Shown: positions 44,875 through 57,840, counted from the first letter of the stretch. The stretch is DNA of 64,000 nucleotides from Azolla caroliniana (GCA_043228905.1 JBHGNT010000012.1:4216001-4280000), one strand, 5' to 3'. The notes: generated by a model not told the origin, from the letters alone. Numbers and translations: made by a program.

Positions 44875-47800
44875 CTAACCTTCCTTCTTCATCTTAAGAG
44901 CTGCTCGAATTACATTCCCCCTTGTCAATAGTCCTACCTGAAAATATAATGAAATGAACAATTCATACAAACAATCCTTTAAATAAGAGCCCAATTTCTG
45001 TCTCCTAATTTTCTAAATGAGAAAACATTACCAATTTCCCACTATCATCAACCACTGGCAACCGCCGATACTTTGTCTCCAAGAGTAGCCTATTCAAAGA
45101 GAACACCACGGTCCATAAAAATGGGATAGTTATCAACAAAAATAAAGAAAAAATAAACTCAGGAAACAGGTGGGGGCAGAGTTTCTGAGTTAACAATCTA
45201 TGATGAAAAGAAAGCAACCTTGCTGCATCTTCGAGATTTGTCATTTCCCGGACAACTAGTGGAGATGGTGTCATAACTTCTCCCACGATCCTCCCGTGTG
45301 TTTTGTTGATGAGTTTTTGTAGTTCTTTAAAGGCCTGCAGAGCACATTAATTCCTTCAACATTAGAAGCAAATCCATTATATCCACACAATACAAAAATG
45401 CGATCAATTCTCATTTAATATACCTTCCATGTGCTGCCAGCTTCTGGGAAAAGTGATGAGCTCGATGACCTCTTACCTGGTAGAAGATTATGAAGGGAGA
45501 CATGTGGATGTAATGCAAAATTAATGAGCATAAGCTGAGATACATTGAGAAAGGATCTTGTTGGATATAGCATCTCAAAAAGCAATTAGCCTTTTGCAAA
45601 ACCTTTGGATTAGACGAGATGACCCCAATTAATGGAAGGGAATTAGATCCTAATATACAATATGAGAACTAACTAATACCTTTGGATCAGATGAGACAGA
45701 CCAAATTATTGGAAGGAAGATGTGTTGTATTAAATCATTTTGTACCATGGGGGAGTCCAGAGTAAACAGTTCAAGATTCACCCATGATCACCAAGTGAAT
45801 TCTTATTTAGGCAAACAGCATTTTCTGGCATTGAACTGGAAAGCATGTACTTTTTCCTTTAAGCTTTTTGCTTTATCAGCTAAGCCTTTCCCTTTTTTCC
45901 TTTCTTTTTAACATGCATAAAGGCAATTCTTTACTAGATCCGTTCACTGTATGCCAAAACAGATTTCATATCCAGTGAAACAGAAATGTTTGTGAATTTG
46001 ATAACGTGAGCTGTTGTAAGGACATACCAAAACTATACTTAAATCAAGTAATCATGGGCCACATTTATCAGAAACACCTCTCAAAAAATAGAGAAAACAA
46101 GTAAGCAATCTTAAATTCAAACCATTTATGTATACCTGAAATGGAATCAAGTGCAAGTAAGTCGAAGTCTGACACTACTCCAACCTGTAAGAATTCTCAT
46201 TATGTAAATAAAACCTCATTTATAATTTGAAGATTTAACAAAGAAACAAACTTGTCATATAAACAGCATTGTACAGATCATTATAACACATTTGGCTATC
46301 AACCACAATTTTCGTATTTAATATTCCTCGCATGAAAATCAAGGAGTGTTCGGCCACAAATGAGTTGATACAACTTGTTGATATGCACATCTAAATTGAT
46401 TTCAGGTACTTTCTCAGGTTTGCTTATCTCAGGACTAAAACCCATGTCTGGGACTGGATAAGATATCAGTATCTGTATTGAATCACTGGTAATTTGGTTG
46501 TAGTTAGAAAAGGGAAAATCCTTACTGCATAATATCATTGTAATAAGATGTTTTGAGTTTTAGTTCATGCAATCTTCACGAAGAAGACTACTCCACGAAT
46601 TGAAATGCATATGGTCCCAAAGTCTACATTCAGCTGGATAAGCTGGAAGATCAATTGTTTTTCTAGTTCCTGTAATATTGAGCGCAGTGGAAGACAAGTT
46701 GATGTCATTTGTGTCTCATAGTGACACATGACTAAGCTAATAACAATCACATCATGCATGGCCCAATGAGGGACAGACACTACGGTTTCAACTTTTAAAA
46801 CAAAATAGAAGATAGTCAAGGCCTAAAATCTCCAGCTTCAAACAAAAGAAAAAACATGAAAACCTGACAGTCTTTTGCACTCATGAATCATCACTTGCTC
46901 CATTGGATGGGTAGTCAGAATTTAAGCTCACAAATACAAAAGGTTAGATACAAAGATATATCAACATCTCTACAAGGCCATGAAACGAGTGTCCTATGTG
47001 ACCTAATCAAAAACTGCAACTGCTAATGTTGTCTGGACAGTGACACACATACAGCTCCTCAAATTCAACCTCCTTATGGCCAAGTGGACAAGCTGTCCAT
47101 ATCCTCAGATTACAAGACGAATGTTTGACCTCCCCTATCATTGTGCAAAGGACATCTGACATGTCTTTCTACGTATACATTTGGGTGGGGTAATGAAATG
47201 CATCAGATTCTCCTCAATTGCTGCAATACCACCATGGTTGTTTACGTACCCGTATTTAACATTTAAATACGTATAGTACCTCATCATTTGTATAGTACGT
47301 ACTATACCTCAATGTTGTTCAGTCAAATATCATGTACATTTGTCCAATACAATATTTAACGTATTTATAAAAAAACAGGTATAATACGTATTTATAAATA
47401 AAAATGTAAGTAAAACCCTAACAAAAAGCAAAAGAAAAAAAAGATTTTAGTGAAAAAGAAGCCAAAGGAATGAAGAAAGAAGAATAGAAGAGACGACGAT
47501 GAAGAAGATGAAGAAGAAGAAGAGAGAAAAGAAGACAAACTTGTCCTGAGTGTGATAATCGCAGAAGATAGAAGAAGAAGAAGAAAACGAAGAAAAGAGA
47601 AACCTATCATGAGTGTGATAATCGTAGATGATTCCTCAATCTATGAAGGCATAATTGTAAATAATTACAATTTGAAGTAGAACATTGTGATACACACTTA
47701 CACTGATTTATAGAATAAGGGAATGTCGACATCCATATTACTACAAGTATTTTAGGATGTGAAATGTTCAAATGTCTTATATACATTTTAGGATGTACAA

Positions 47801-50306
47801 TATAGTTCTACATCACAAAATTGTGTAAACATAGATGTTTTTTACAATATTATAGATATTTTTTAGAAAAGTAAATAATTTTCAAATTCTAGAAGTATTT
47901 TACGTACTTTACGTATTTTATAAGTATTTAACATATTAAGAAAACGTATTTAACGTATTTTTAAATTGGGAGGTACTATACGGGTATTAATACGTTAAAT
48001 ACGTATGGTATCCGTACCGTACCTAACGTACCTAACAACCTTGAATACCACACTAGTCTCAAAACTATTGATGACTGCAGTCCTATTCAACTTATGAATA
48101 CAAATTTATCAATACAGTCTTGGTTTTCTGATATAGTTGGGGGGATATGATAGCAGCCACACCTTCATAAAAGAATCATGAAACTTGCATACAAATTGCA
48201 GTCTTGCATACTGTCCAAAAATATGACCCAAGGGAGCCAAAACTATACAAATGGACCTGGAATCTAGTTTGCTTTAACCTATTCAAAAGATGATATATAT
48301 TACCATCATGCCCTCGCGTATTGCTTGGAGATTTACGTCCAGCCTTTGATCAATGTTCAAGGGCGGATTAAGCCACAACTCAAGCATGCATACTAGAATA
48401 ATAGATTGAATGTACTGATATGGGAATATTAGCTTCTTTTTAAATATTATGCACCTGATTAAGATGGAGAGAGAGTTCATGATGTATATATCATAGCTTT
48501 TAGCCATGTTATAATCAATATACCCATGAAACAAGGCCCATCTGCTGGAAAGAGGTCTAGGTGCATTGCATACTAGAGTGCCTCTACCATGCATTTTAGA
48601 TTAAGAATGTGGACTATGGTCTATAATAGCTCAAGCTTGCCACCAGGACTGGATAGAACAGAGAAAATAAATGAATGAATAGAAAATGGACAAGAGATAG
48701 CTACCTCATATATATCCAGAAGCTGTACAAAGCTATCCAATCTCTAGATTTTTAAATCCGTCCAATATTGTACTTCATTGATTCAAGAGCAATGAATTTC
48801 AATTCAAATTTTTATACTTTCATCACTGTATATTATCAATGCCATCTGCTGTTACCCTCTACCCACAGCCTTTAGCAGTTATAGATTCAGCAAGTTCAGC
48901 CAAAACACGGAAAAGAAAAAGCAAATGAGAAATTGCATCACCTCACCAGTTTTCCAGCATCATCGACAACAGGCAAGCCTGTCACCCGATTGTGTACCAA
49001 CAATTCAAGAGCTGTTGACAGAATGCACAAAAATAAAGAGTTTCAAATTTCAGTAATTAGCAAGAAAATATCAATTTTCCAAAAAATGAGCTCCTAAAAA
49101 CACTACAGGAGGTATCTTTAAGCTGTGCAGTATTGATAAGAGCACAAATGTTCACCTTCATCTACAGTAGTCGATGACTTGACTACAAAAAGATCATTCA
49201 ATTTTGTCATAAAATCGCCAACCGTGTAAAATTCATGTTTAGCCTGCAAATGGATATCATGTTTGAATATTTTCATCAGATAAACGATGAATGAAAATTT
49301 TGATTTTGGGCTATCCCATCTGTGCACTCCCTTCTAGATGAGCCTAAATATATGGCTTCTCTCTCAATCCAATATAATTCAAGGTTCTTATTATCATGAG
49401 TACAATCTCGTAATGTCCAATTACTTAATCTAATCTTACATTGTTATTGTCCCACGCTCTCTCTTAATATCTTATTAATCACACAAGCTAATCACAAATA
49501 ATAGTAGCTAGGTTAATACTCCCTGATCCATCAGTGAACAACATAAATACATGTGAAGAGATTTCAAAAACTTTCAAGTGATAGATTTGAGGATGTCAAG
49601 ACAATTGGGCACTCTACCAAATCAGATTCAAATATCATTCCATGTTTTAACATCAACACCAGTATTGCAGCCAGAGCCACAGATTCCGGAATTCCAATAC
49701 GTAAGAAATACCGAAAACTATGGCATATCAGAATTTGTACTTTCTATGTCCTCCGATTACATGTTTTTTAATGTTCGATTGTCATTCAATAAACAAATAA
49801 TGTACATTTCTCCCAGCATCACACGTTTATTCATATTAGCATTCAGTGGCAAAACTCACTAGAACCACATTAACAATGTGGTAGCATTAAAGAATAAAAA
49901 CGAGTATCAAAACAAGGTGAGCAACTCCCATGTGAGAAAAGGCAAAATAACAACCCTGAAAGATGGAATGGGCATTAAAATAGAAAATTTATGGGCTTAC
50001 TGGAAGTGGGTTTTCCATGAGAGCAGCAGCTGGAGAGTATTTCCATGGTCTCTGCGATTGACAAACCCTGGTTTTCCGGAGAGAAGTAGAGACGGCGATA
50101 GTTCCTGATGCAGAGGAGGCCAGAGCGTCCACAGGAACATTGGAAGTTCGACAAAAGAAGGGTAAAGAAGGAGAAGAAGGAGAAACGTCGTGAGAGGTCC
50201 CATAGGAGGCCAAGTTGAACAAACAAGCAGAAGAAACCGATGAAGGAGAAGCAGCAGCCGAAACAGAGGAGGAAGAAGAAGGTCTGGAGAACAGAGCTAG
50301 ATCCAT
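44875..50306 (-). CDS. CBSX: Plastid CBS-domain-pair protein (CBSX1/CBSX2 type)
   Basis: Eight exons: 50306-50001, 49243-49156, 49011-48947, 46184-46136, 45476-45424, 45334-45219, 45089-45032 and 44937-44875. All have GT-AG junctions, phases agree, and the total is 798 nt (265 residues). Family role: a pair of CBS domains binds adenosine nucleotides and modulates thioredoxins in plastids. Residues 1-102 are a Ser-rich chloroplast transit region. CBS1 spans about 109-165 (TVGDFMTKL, ALELLVHNRVTGLPVVDDAG, VGVVSDFDLLALDSIS). CBS2 spans about 201-262 (IVGEVMTPSPLVV, TNLEDAARLL, YRRLPVVDDSGKLVGLLTRG). The last codons are KMKKEG, then TAG. Another ATG 22 bases upstream of the chosen start is out of frame. 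Intron 3 (46185-48946) carries a hAT-like insertion. Confidence 0.95.
47233..48043. mobile_element. Non-autonomous hAT-like element (811 bp) in CBSX intron 3
   Basis: An exact 8-bp direct repeat AATACCAC flanks it (47225-47232 and 48044-48051). The ends are inverted: CATGGTTGTTTACGTAC on the left and CAAGGTTGTTAGGTACG on the right strand. Sub-terminal GTATTTAACGTATT- and TACGTAC-type words are repeated in both arms. Eight-base duplication and CA-GG termini fit the hAT superfamily. The middle (about 47400-47640) is a GAAGAAG-rich low-complexity block with no transposase. Confidence 0.82.
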
Positions 50307-50346
50307 AGCTCAACAACAACAACGACAAGGCGATTGTCTGCTGCAG

Positions 50347-50389
50347 ACCTTCTTCTTCTTCTTCTTGGATCGAAGAAGAAGAAGAAGGA
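50347..50389. promoter_or_regulatory. Perfect GAA/TTC stem-loop just upstream of the CBSX start
   Basis: (TTC)n at 50351-50366 is followed after GGATCG by (GAA)n at 50373-50387. This can form a stem of about 15 bp with a 6-base loop, 41-81 bases upstream of the CBSX ATG, so probably in its 5' UTR. Confidence 0.6.
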
Positions 50390-50469
50390 GAGAGGAGAGG
50401 CCCAAAATGTTTATCTAGATCGGATGATTGATTTGTTTGGTGTGTGTACAGTGTGTGACATGAGATGGT

Positions 50470-50785
50470 GCTATTCTATGCTATGTATGTATGTATGGTA
50501 TGTATATATAAATGTATGCATCTATGGTATGCATATATGTATATGTATATGATATGTATGTATGGTATGCATATATGATATGTATGATATATGTATGTAT
50601 ATCATATATGTACATATAGTATATGCATATATGATATGTATGATATATGTATGTATATCATATATGTACATATAGTATATGCATGTATGTGCGTTACTAT
50701 ATATGGTTTGTTATGTATGTGTGGTATGTATACATAGTATATATGTATGTATGGTATGAATGTATGTGTGCACAGTATGAAGCAT
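50470..50785. repeat. Palindrome-rich (GTATGTAT)n array upstream of CBSX
   Basis: Variants of ATGTATGTATATCATATATG with a near-perfect direct duplication of about 64 bp (about 50569-50632 repeated at about 50633-50690). It lies 160-480 bp upstream of the CBSX start, that is, in its promoter region. Confidence 0.85.
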
Positions 50786-51187
50786 ACGTACCATTCGTGC
50801 ATTCCCATCCTCGAACATTCTTATCATTCACGTATGAAGAACACCCTGGACGTATGGTAAATACCATACTTTTGCACAATTTATTTATTGTCAGTTTTTG
50901 TTATTTAGAGAAAGAAAGTTAAAGGTAAATAGTAAAAATTGTTTTTTTTTTTTTTAAACGAATAGAATGTTTTGATAACATACGCATTCCTTTGGAAACG
51001 TATGAACCCGAATGTCTGGGCTAACGAACGCGAATATTACGTACTATGTATGTACGTACGGAACGAAGAATGAATAGTATACGTATGATAAGAAGAAGAA
51101 GAAATTAAAGAAAAGTTTTTGTGGAGTCAATAATAACAAAAGAAAAACGCGATGTGTGACATAAAAGTTCAAAATGTAGGAGGAAAG

Positions 51188-51259
51188 TATCAGAGCGAGG
51201 TTTCGATCCTCGGACCTGTGGGTTATGGGCCCACCACGCTTCCGCTGCGCCACTCTGAT
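51188..51259 (-). tRNA. trnfM/tRNA-iMet: Initiator tRNA-Met (CAT)
   Basis: 72 nt on the minus strand, starting ATCAGAGTGGCGCAGCGGAA. The acceptor stem ATCAGAG pairs with CTCTGAT, with discriminator A. The anticodon arm GTGGG-CCCATAA-CCCAC gives anticodon CAT and the run of three G-C pairs typical of initiators. The T loop starts with A and ends with A (ATCGAAA) in place of TTCRANY, an initiator hallmark of eukaryotes. The T stem is CGAGG/CCTCG, where I recall CCAGG/CCTGG in the commoner plant version. The change is compensated on both sides, so the gene looks functional. Confidence 0.95.
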
Positions 51260-51487
51260 TTGAATGTAATTGACTATAGACTTGTAACTAATCATATATT
51301 CATTAATAAATTGTCCTTCAAATATTATCTTAGTTTCTCTCTCTCCTCACTATTTTCTAATCATATATTTCCTTATCTCATGCTTACATATGGATCAAGC
51401 TCTAACAGTATCATAAGTATATATTCATTAATAAGTAGTCTTTCAATATATGTATAATCTTAGATCGAAACCTCGCCCTAATACATA

Positions 51488-51524
<37 letters not shown>
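51488..51524. repeat. (TA)n microsatellite
   Basis: About 18 AT units at the tail end of the second SINE-like copy. Confidence 0.95.
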
Positions 51525-51527
<3 letters not shown>

Positions 51528-51692
51528 ATTTGTAATTTTAGTTGACTCTAGTGGTAAGTTGTTAGATTACTAATCTTATGTCTTGGGTCCATACATATAT
51601 TCCCTTAATTTACTAGATTTCACTTTGGAATGTAGGGGTTGGGATTGAAGTTTTGAACACATCACCTTCTGCTCTCCATCGGACAACCTTTT
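51524..51692 (-). mobile_element. SINE-like tRNA-derived repeat, copy 2
   Basis: Matches copy 1 at 38630-38851 in order and spacing: GGTTGTCCGATGGAGAGCAG, TGTTCAAAACTTC (B-box-like, decayed), CCCCTACATTCCA, then GACCCAAGAC and TTACCACTAGAG. The head A-box is not intact here. The (TA)n run follows the tail. Confidence 0.45.
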
Positions 51693-51699
51693 GTGTGTG

Positions 51700-54600
51700 C
51701 ACACATGTGCGTGTGCAAATTCTCCTCCCTTTCTCTTTTGAGAATTGAAGCATTTGAAAATAAACGAATTGTCATCGTTGTTGTGTGTATACGTATAATG
51801 TGTGTGTGTGTGTGTGTGTGTGTATGATGGGATGGGATGGCTAAGAGTGGCGCAACAAAAGTGTGGTGATAAGAAGATTTGGGATGAGGAACATACGAAG
51901 CATTGACAATTCTTACCTTTATCCCCTAATGGATATATGTAGCAAATTCCCACAACCTTTCCAAGTTGAGACATACCAACCTCCATCTCTTAGGGGGCAC
52001 ATATCTATGCCCTCTATTTACAAGTATGTATGAGGAGCCTAAAGAACATATGAATTGATGTAATAACACCTTATATGCAAACAAAGGAGATGCTTGCAAC
52101 ACTCATTATGGTCTTGGTAGGTGACATAGGTTCCTTATGTCATGTTTCTAGCCTCTTGAGTTAAAATACCATCATGATGTCATCCTCTCGCTTGGCCTGG
52201 CCTCTTGGGTTAAAATAACATCTCACCATGTCACATAGATCATATATTTGACTAGTTCCATGGATGTTGATACTCTCTAGCTTTCAAGAATACTTGATAG
52301 ACGTGAGCACAATAAGTGCCTATGTCGTCTGGTTCTAAAACCCCCACCAAATGAAATGGAAAATATTAGCATGTGCTTTGTTTCTCGGTGGTGATGAATA
52401 CTCTTATGTCAATTTTAGCTAGAGATGTACTTAGCAAATTGTAAGAATACCACAAAAATTACTCACAAAAAACTGCAAAACATGCACAAGTCACGAAACC
52501 ACCTCATGCCATGACACTAGGACACCATTCGTTCATATTTCTTACGTTTCGTTCTCTTATGACTCCAACAAATGAAACTAATGTTTGGGTATATATGATC
52601 ATGTAGACATATGAATATATATGATAATGCCATTTAACGCAATTTCTAGCCACAATCTATCTTACATGCATGTTTCTTTTCTTTTAGTTCATTCGATTCA
52701 ATGGATACACACTCCAAATGGGTTTCCATAACATGTTGCGTGCAATGCACGTTCGAATTGTGGGCATGCTTGTGATAAATATTAGGTTGCATTTAATTGA
52801 ATCCTCAAATGGATTTAATCAACACAATGTATGGATTTTCATTCCAAAACTATTTAGGGCACACTCAACCCTTGCTGTATGTCTTGACTCTTGACCAAAC
52901 CAATCAAGAGTTCAACAAAAAAGGAATACTATCGATCCAATGGAACAATCCATCCATTGAAGAACATGATTATTGGTCAATCCAAAATTAATACTTTTTT
53001 GAAATTTAATGGAATAAAATTGAAATAAGAGAAAAATATAACACTCATTACATTTTATTGGATATGGTGCACTTCTTGGTTCAACATGTACCCTCTCTTG
53101 AAAATCCATAGTTGCACGATATTAATGCTTAACAAGGTATGGTGCAACATAACCTCTCTTGAAAATCCATAGTTGGACCACATTAATGCTTAAGAGGTAT
53201 AATCATGGTGTGTTCCATCATTCAAATATAGAACACAACATGAGCTATTTTTGTACACAACTTGCAAGAATACAACAATTGGTGTATGCTGGCAATGTTA
53301 AAGGTGTTCCATCGACTGTACTAGTTGCACAAGTGGAGTATCTCGTGTTGTAATACTCCAAAGTACATGTTGCACCTCTACATGCTACATCGAGAACAAA
53401 CAAACATACCACGTTAAAAAAATGCTCACAACACAATGCATAGATGACTTACACAAAAAATAGAGTTTTGGTTGAAACATGAGAAAATGTCAACATTACT
53501 TTTAGTGTCAAGGAACCTAGAATGACAAGTGAGACATGGAAAATTTGACGTTGATTTACTATTAAATAGTGTCTAAAATTCTAGCAATAATAAGTTTTAC
53601 TATTAGGAATGCTAGACATTTTAGTTGTACGAAATGATATAGAAAGTACGCATGAAGATTCTCTTATAAGATAAAACAAGGTAATTTTGGCAATACTTTT
53701 GCTAGTAAATAATGTCAAATTTCCCAATGATATCTTTAATGGTAAGAAATGCCAATATTGACATGTACATAGAAGAGTCTTGGGATGAGAAACAACGAAA
53801 TTGCAAGATTGCTCCACTAAAGCATCACAAATTTTGTTTTAAGGAAAAGTTTAGTAACGATTCTCGAGAATAATTTGTTGTACATACTACCAATAAAGAA
53901 ATGAAGGAACAAAGTTGTCTCTTTGGCCAATTCATTGATGAAACCATCAATAAAAATGACCAAGTAACATAAGAAACTAATTAATTATCAAATTTGTAAT
54001 GGTATGACTATCATTAATTATGATCACAAATATAAGAATTGGTAAATTAACGCTTAAAAAACCTTGAGGGATTTGATCTGGGACGCCATGTCTACGATGG
54101 TTAATCATTACTACAAATTAAATACAAAATAAAACAAGATTAGATAACCATCAACCCAAAAGTCAGCAAATATCATGTGGATATATATATATATATATAA
54201 ACAACTTAACCTCCATGGGGGAGAGCATCGAGATAGTAAACATTATAATTAAGATGAAAGGCGAGGATTACGGAGAGTAATATAGTAATATTTGGAGACT
54301 CTTGTTGTGCATGGTTGCCACAAATTACACAACCACATAGGTAATTATTCCCTTTATAGCAATTCATCACTCACACTATCTCATATCCCACATTCTATAT
54401 CCAAAGACATCTATTTAATGTGGTTGGTCGCCACACGTAGTAATTATTCCATTTTTAGCCATTCATGGGTTAAAATATATGTTAATATCACACATTCTAT
54501 TTCCATTGGTTAAGGAAATTTGTTTAAACACATACCACCACTATCCAACACGACTCCAATCTCATTATTGAACTAACTTAGTACATATATGACACTTTGC

Positions 54601-54850
54601 ACGACTCGAGATGTTGCTAACGCGATATGTAAATCAATATGTTGTATATATATATATATATTATGGTGACACATTATGGCAATGCAACATAATCAAGTGT
54701 TCAAATCTCACAATCGTAGTGTTTTGGGAAAGGGGGGAGGGGGAAGTGTGTTCAGATCTTCCTCTTCTAACTCCAAATGATATCCCCAAAGAAGAAACTA
54801 AGAAAATTACAAGTATGAAGAGAGGTGAAGGATATGTGTGGAAGAATGCA
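51700..54850. other. AT-rich intergenic stretch
   Basis: Holds (TG)n at 51800-51822, a duplicated block of about 61 bp (CTCTCTTGAAAATCCATAGTTG at about 53092 and 53153), short (TA)n runs at 54183 and 54648, and no supported gene. Confidence 0.4.
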
Positions 54851-54861
54851 TGAGGACCTAT

Positions 54862-55200
54862 TGTAGGATGTACATCAAACAACACAAATATACGACAAGA
54901 GGGGAAATAGTAAAGGAGACTTTGATTCTGAACTTCAATAGAAGAACTTCTTCTTCTTTTTCTCTGTAACTCTTACACTCTAAGACTCAAGAGAATCAAC
55001 AATACAATGTTGGAGTTGAGCTTATATACTCAAGCTCTAACTCCAAGACGTGTTCACACTAAAGATACAAATTGGAAGGAGTCGACCTTTTATGCCAACA
55101 AACTCTCCTGTAAAAGGACTACTCTTTCTACATACAATGGCAAGGGGGTTACCTCCCCCGTAAACCTAGATTACAATTTTAATCTAAAGTTATAATTACA
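54862..55200 (-). repeat. Probable 3' LTR of the older copia element
   Basis: On the minus strand it runs TGTAATTATAACTTTAG ... CATCCTACA. It has a TATA-like GAGTATATAAGC at about 55021 and a downstream U5-like leader. Its position after the RNase H end fits. No clear polypurine tract is seen and the partner LTR is outside the window, so the boundaries are tentative. Confidence 0.4.
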
Positions 55201-55609
55201 AGTCATTCGACATATAGCCAAGTTGGCAGAGGTAAAGTCAGTATCTATCCTGATTCGGCTAGTCATCTGGGTCAATTTGTCCGAGTTGGTCGGATCGACC
55301 TGTTCGAATTGTCTTGCGTCCGAATCAGCTCGTTTGTCTAGATCGGCTCATGTCCGATTCTGACTCTCAGCCTTGGGTTGATCGTCTGCCATCCGCTCAT
55401 GTTTGCTCCTGTGCTCCTTGTGGGATCTTCTATTTGTCTTCAGGTTCGTTCGCCCCTTGATCATTTCTTCTCCAATCGATATCATCGCTCAGTGTTGTGT
55501 CTTCAGCTTCCTGGCATTCCGATTCTTTTGCCTTTTCGGTTTGTTCGATCGGGCCATTCTTTGATTTACCTTCTGTTCCTCGTTCGACTTTTTTTTGCTC
55601 GGTCGCTTG

Positions 55610-57840
55610 TCATAGTCCCATCATTGTCCTTAGTTTTCCGAAGCGTTGTTTTGGGAGTGGCTTCATCAGGCAATCGGCGATGTTCACCTTAGTGTTGATC
55701 TTCCGAACTTCGAGCTTCTTCTTTGTTATGAGTTCCCAGATATGATGAAACCGCACCTCAATGTGTTTCTTCTTCGCATAATAGACTGGATTCTTGATGA
55801 GTTGTATTGCACTGTACGAGTCATAGTAGATGGTCGGCACTGGATGCTCGATTTGTCTTGTAGCCGAGAAATTGGTTGACAGTCGGTGCAACCATATAGC
55901 TTCCTTTGATGCCTCTAATGTTGCTATGTACTCAGCCTCGGTGGTAGACAAGGTTGTGCACTCTTGAAGTTTCGACCTCCATGATATGGCGCCATCACCA
56001 CATGTGAATACATAGCCTGATGTCGACTTCTGGTTGTCCGTATTTTCAACATAGTTGGAGTCGGTATAGCCTTCGACCTTTGGTCGGGTTGGCCGATCTG
56101 AAAGTTAGTTGTGCATATTTGGTTCCTCTTAGATACTTAAGGATGTGCTTGACGGCCTCCCAATGCTTCCGTCTAGGGTTCGACATGTACCAGCTGACGA
56201 CCCCTATGACATATGGAAGGTTGGGCCAGGTCGCCACCATTGTGTACATGATACTTCCTATGACTGATGCATAGGGTATCTTTCGATTGAGCTTTCTCTC
56301 CTCTTCCATTGAGGGAGAGTCTTTGTCCGATACTCGGATCAACGTCGAAAGCGGTGTTGGTGCCGGGTTCGTGTTCTTCATGTTGAAGCGCCTCAACACC
56401 TTTCAGATGTTGTCCTTAGCTTTCCGATCTCGGCTTGATTGTTCCCTGCAATCCGCATCTCATCTGCATGTAATCAGATAGATCTGGGACTCGTTGGCCA
56501 ATTGCCGAATAAATGCATGGGTCAGAGTCGGATCGGTGGTAACCAAGTTGCCTGATGTAGTAGTCAAACTTCTGGTACCACATCCTCGACGCTTGTTTTA
56601 AGTCGTAGAGGCTTTTCTTCAGTCGACGTATGAGGCGACCTTCCTCCTCCGTCGCTGTGAAGCCTGTCGGTTGAGACATATAGATGTCTTCTTCCAAGTC
56701 TTCATGTAGGAATGTTGTCTTGATGTCCAACTGCTCAAACTCTAGATCTTCAGTCGCCACAACCCCGAGTAGGCGCCGAAGGGTGGTCATCTTGACTACG
56801 GGTGAGAATATCTCGTCGTAGTCAACCCCATGTTCTTGTTTGAATCCCTTTGCGACGAGCCGAGCTTTGTATTTGGGCTTCTCTGAATTGCATACATATT
56901 TATATCTGAAGATCCATTTCTAGGGTAGCGGCGTCCTTCCGGTTGATAATTCAACCAACTCCCATGTTTGATTATGATGAATCAAATCTATCTCGGATTT
57001 CATGGCTTGTAGCCATGTGTCAGCATCCGACGCGACTATGGCTTCCTCGTAGGAGCTCGGTTTGCTTGTGTCTGTGTAGTTGATGTAGTCAAGGCCCGAT
57101 TGATAAAACCCTGTCGGCCTTCTGACTCATTTGAATCTCCTTGGTGGCGACCGAGATTATTTGAACCGTCTTCATGAGCCCTATTGGATGACTCACCCCT
57201 GCAATAGGATTTTGGCAATGCCGAGTCATCCTCTCTTATTTTGAGATTGATTGACGGAGTGGCCTTTGCCTTGGTCGGTTTAACTTTGTCCTTGTCAGCT
57301 TTCGTCAATCTCGTAATCGAATCGATTTCAACTGGTGGACCCCTTGCCGATTCGGAGTCAGCAAGGGTGTTGTCGGCTCGGTCGGTTTCGACCATTTGTC
57401 CAATCTCCGATTCGGCTTGGTGAGCATTTCCTTCTACAACATCTCTATCAATTTCGAAGGAAACCTTTTTACCAACTATTTTCTGTTGGTTCCGCACAGA
57501 AACAATCGAGTCTTCATTGAAGACCACGTCACTACTCCGGATCAGTTTCTGGTTCTCTAGGTCCCACAACCTATACCCAAAGTCCCCATCGGTTCCATAA
57601 GTGAGAAATATACATTTTGTTGCATGGGGCGCCAACTTGGTCCTTTCCTCCCTGGGGATAAAGGTGTAGGCTTTGCATCTGAATATACGAAGTCTGTCAT
57701 AAGTTGGTTGTTTGCCTGACCATAGTGCCTGTGGCACTTCGAGTTTGATTGCTTTCAACGACGATAGATTTATCAAGTAAACTGCCATCTGTAATGCTTC
57801 GACCCAGAATTCCAACTTCAGTTCGGATTGCTAGAGCATT
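55610..57840 (-). pseudogene. Older copia pol: RNase H, RT and integrase end (left part)
   Basis: 55610-55951 is RNase H (STTEAEYIATLEASKEAIWL, NPVYYAKKKHIEVRFH, ADCLMKPLP). 56046-56399 is the RT-RNase H connection (PYASVIGSIMYTM, SWYMSNPRRKHWEAV). 56416-56790 is RT, with EQLDIKTTFLHEDLEEDIYM and LKKSLYDLKQASRMWYQKF. After DPCIYS the expected palm segment with the YVDD box is missing, apparently deleted near 56430-56510. 57036-57815 is the integrase end and linker (WVEALQMAVYLINLSS). The order is Ty1/copia on the minus strand. It is interrupted at 57907 by a younger copia element and resumes at 63436. Confidence 0.85.

Noticed and set aside
49975-50328. Alternative CBSX start at 50328
   Set aside because: Its frame does not join exon 2. 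The start at 50306 gives a Ser-rich transit peptide and matching phase.
52797-52991. Short + strand frame near 52.9 kb
   Set aside because: No domain, splice or codon evidence. It is length-compatible with chance in AT-rich DNA.
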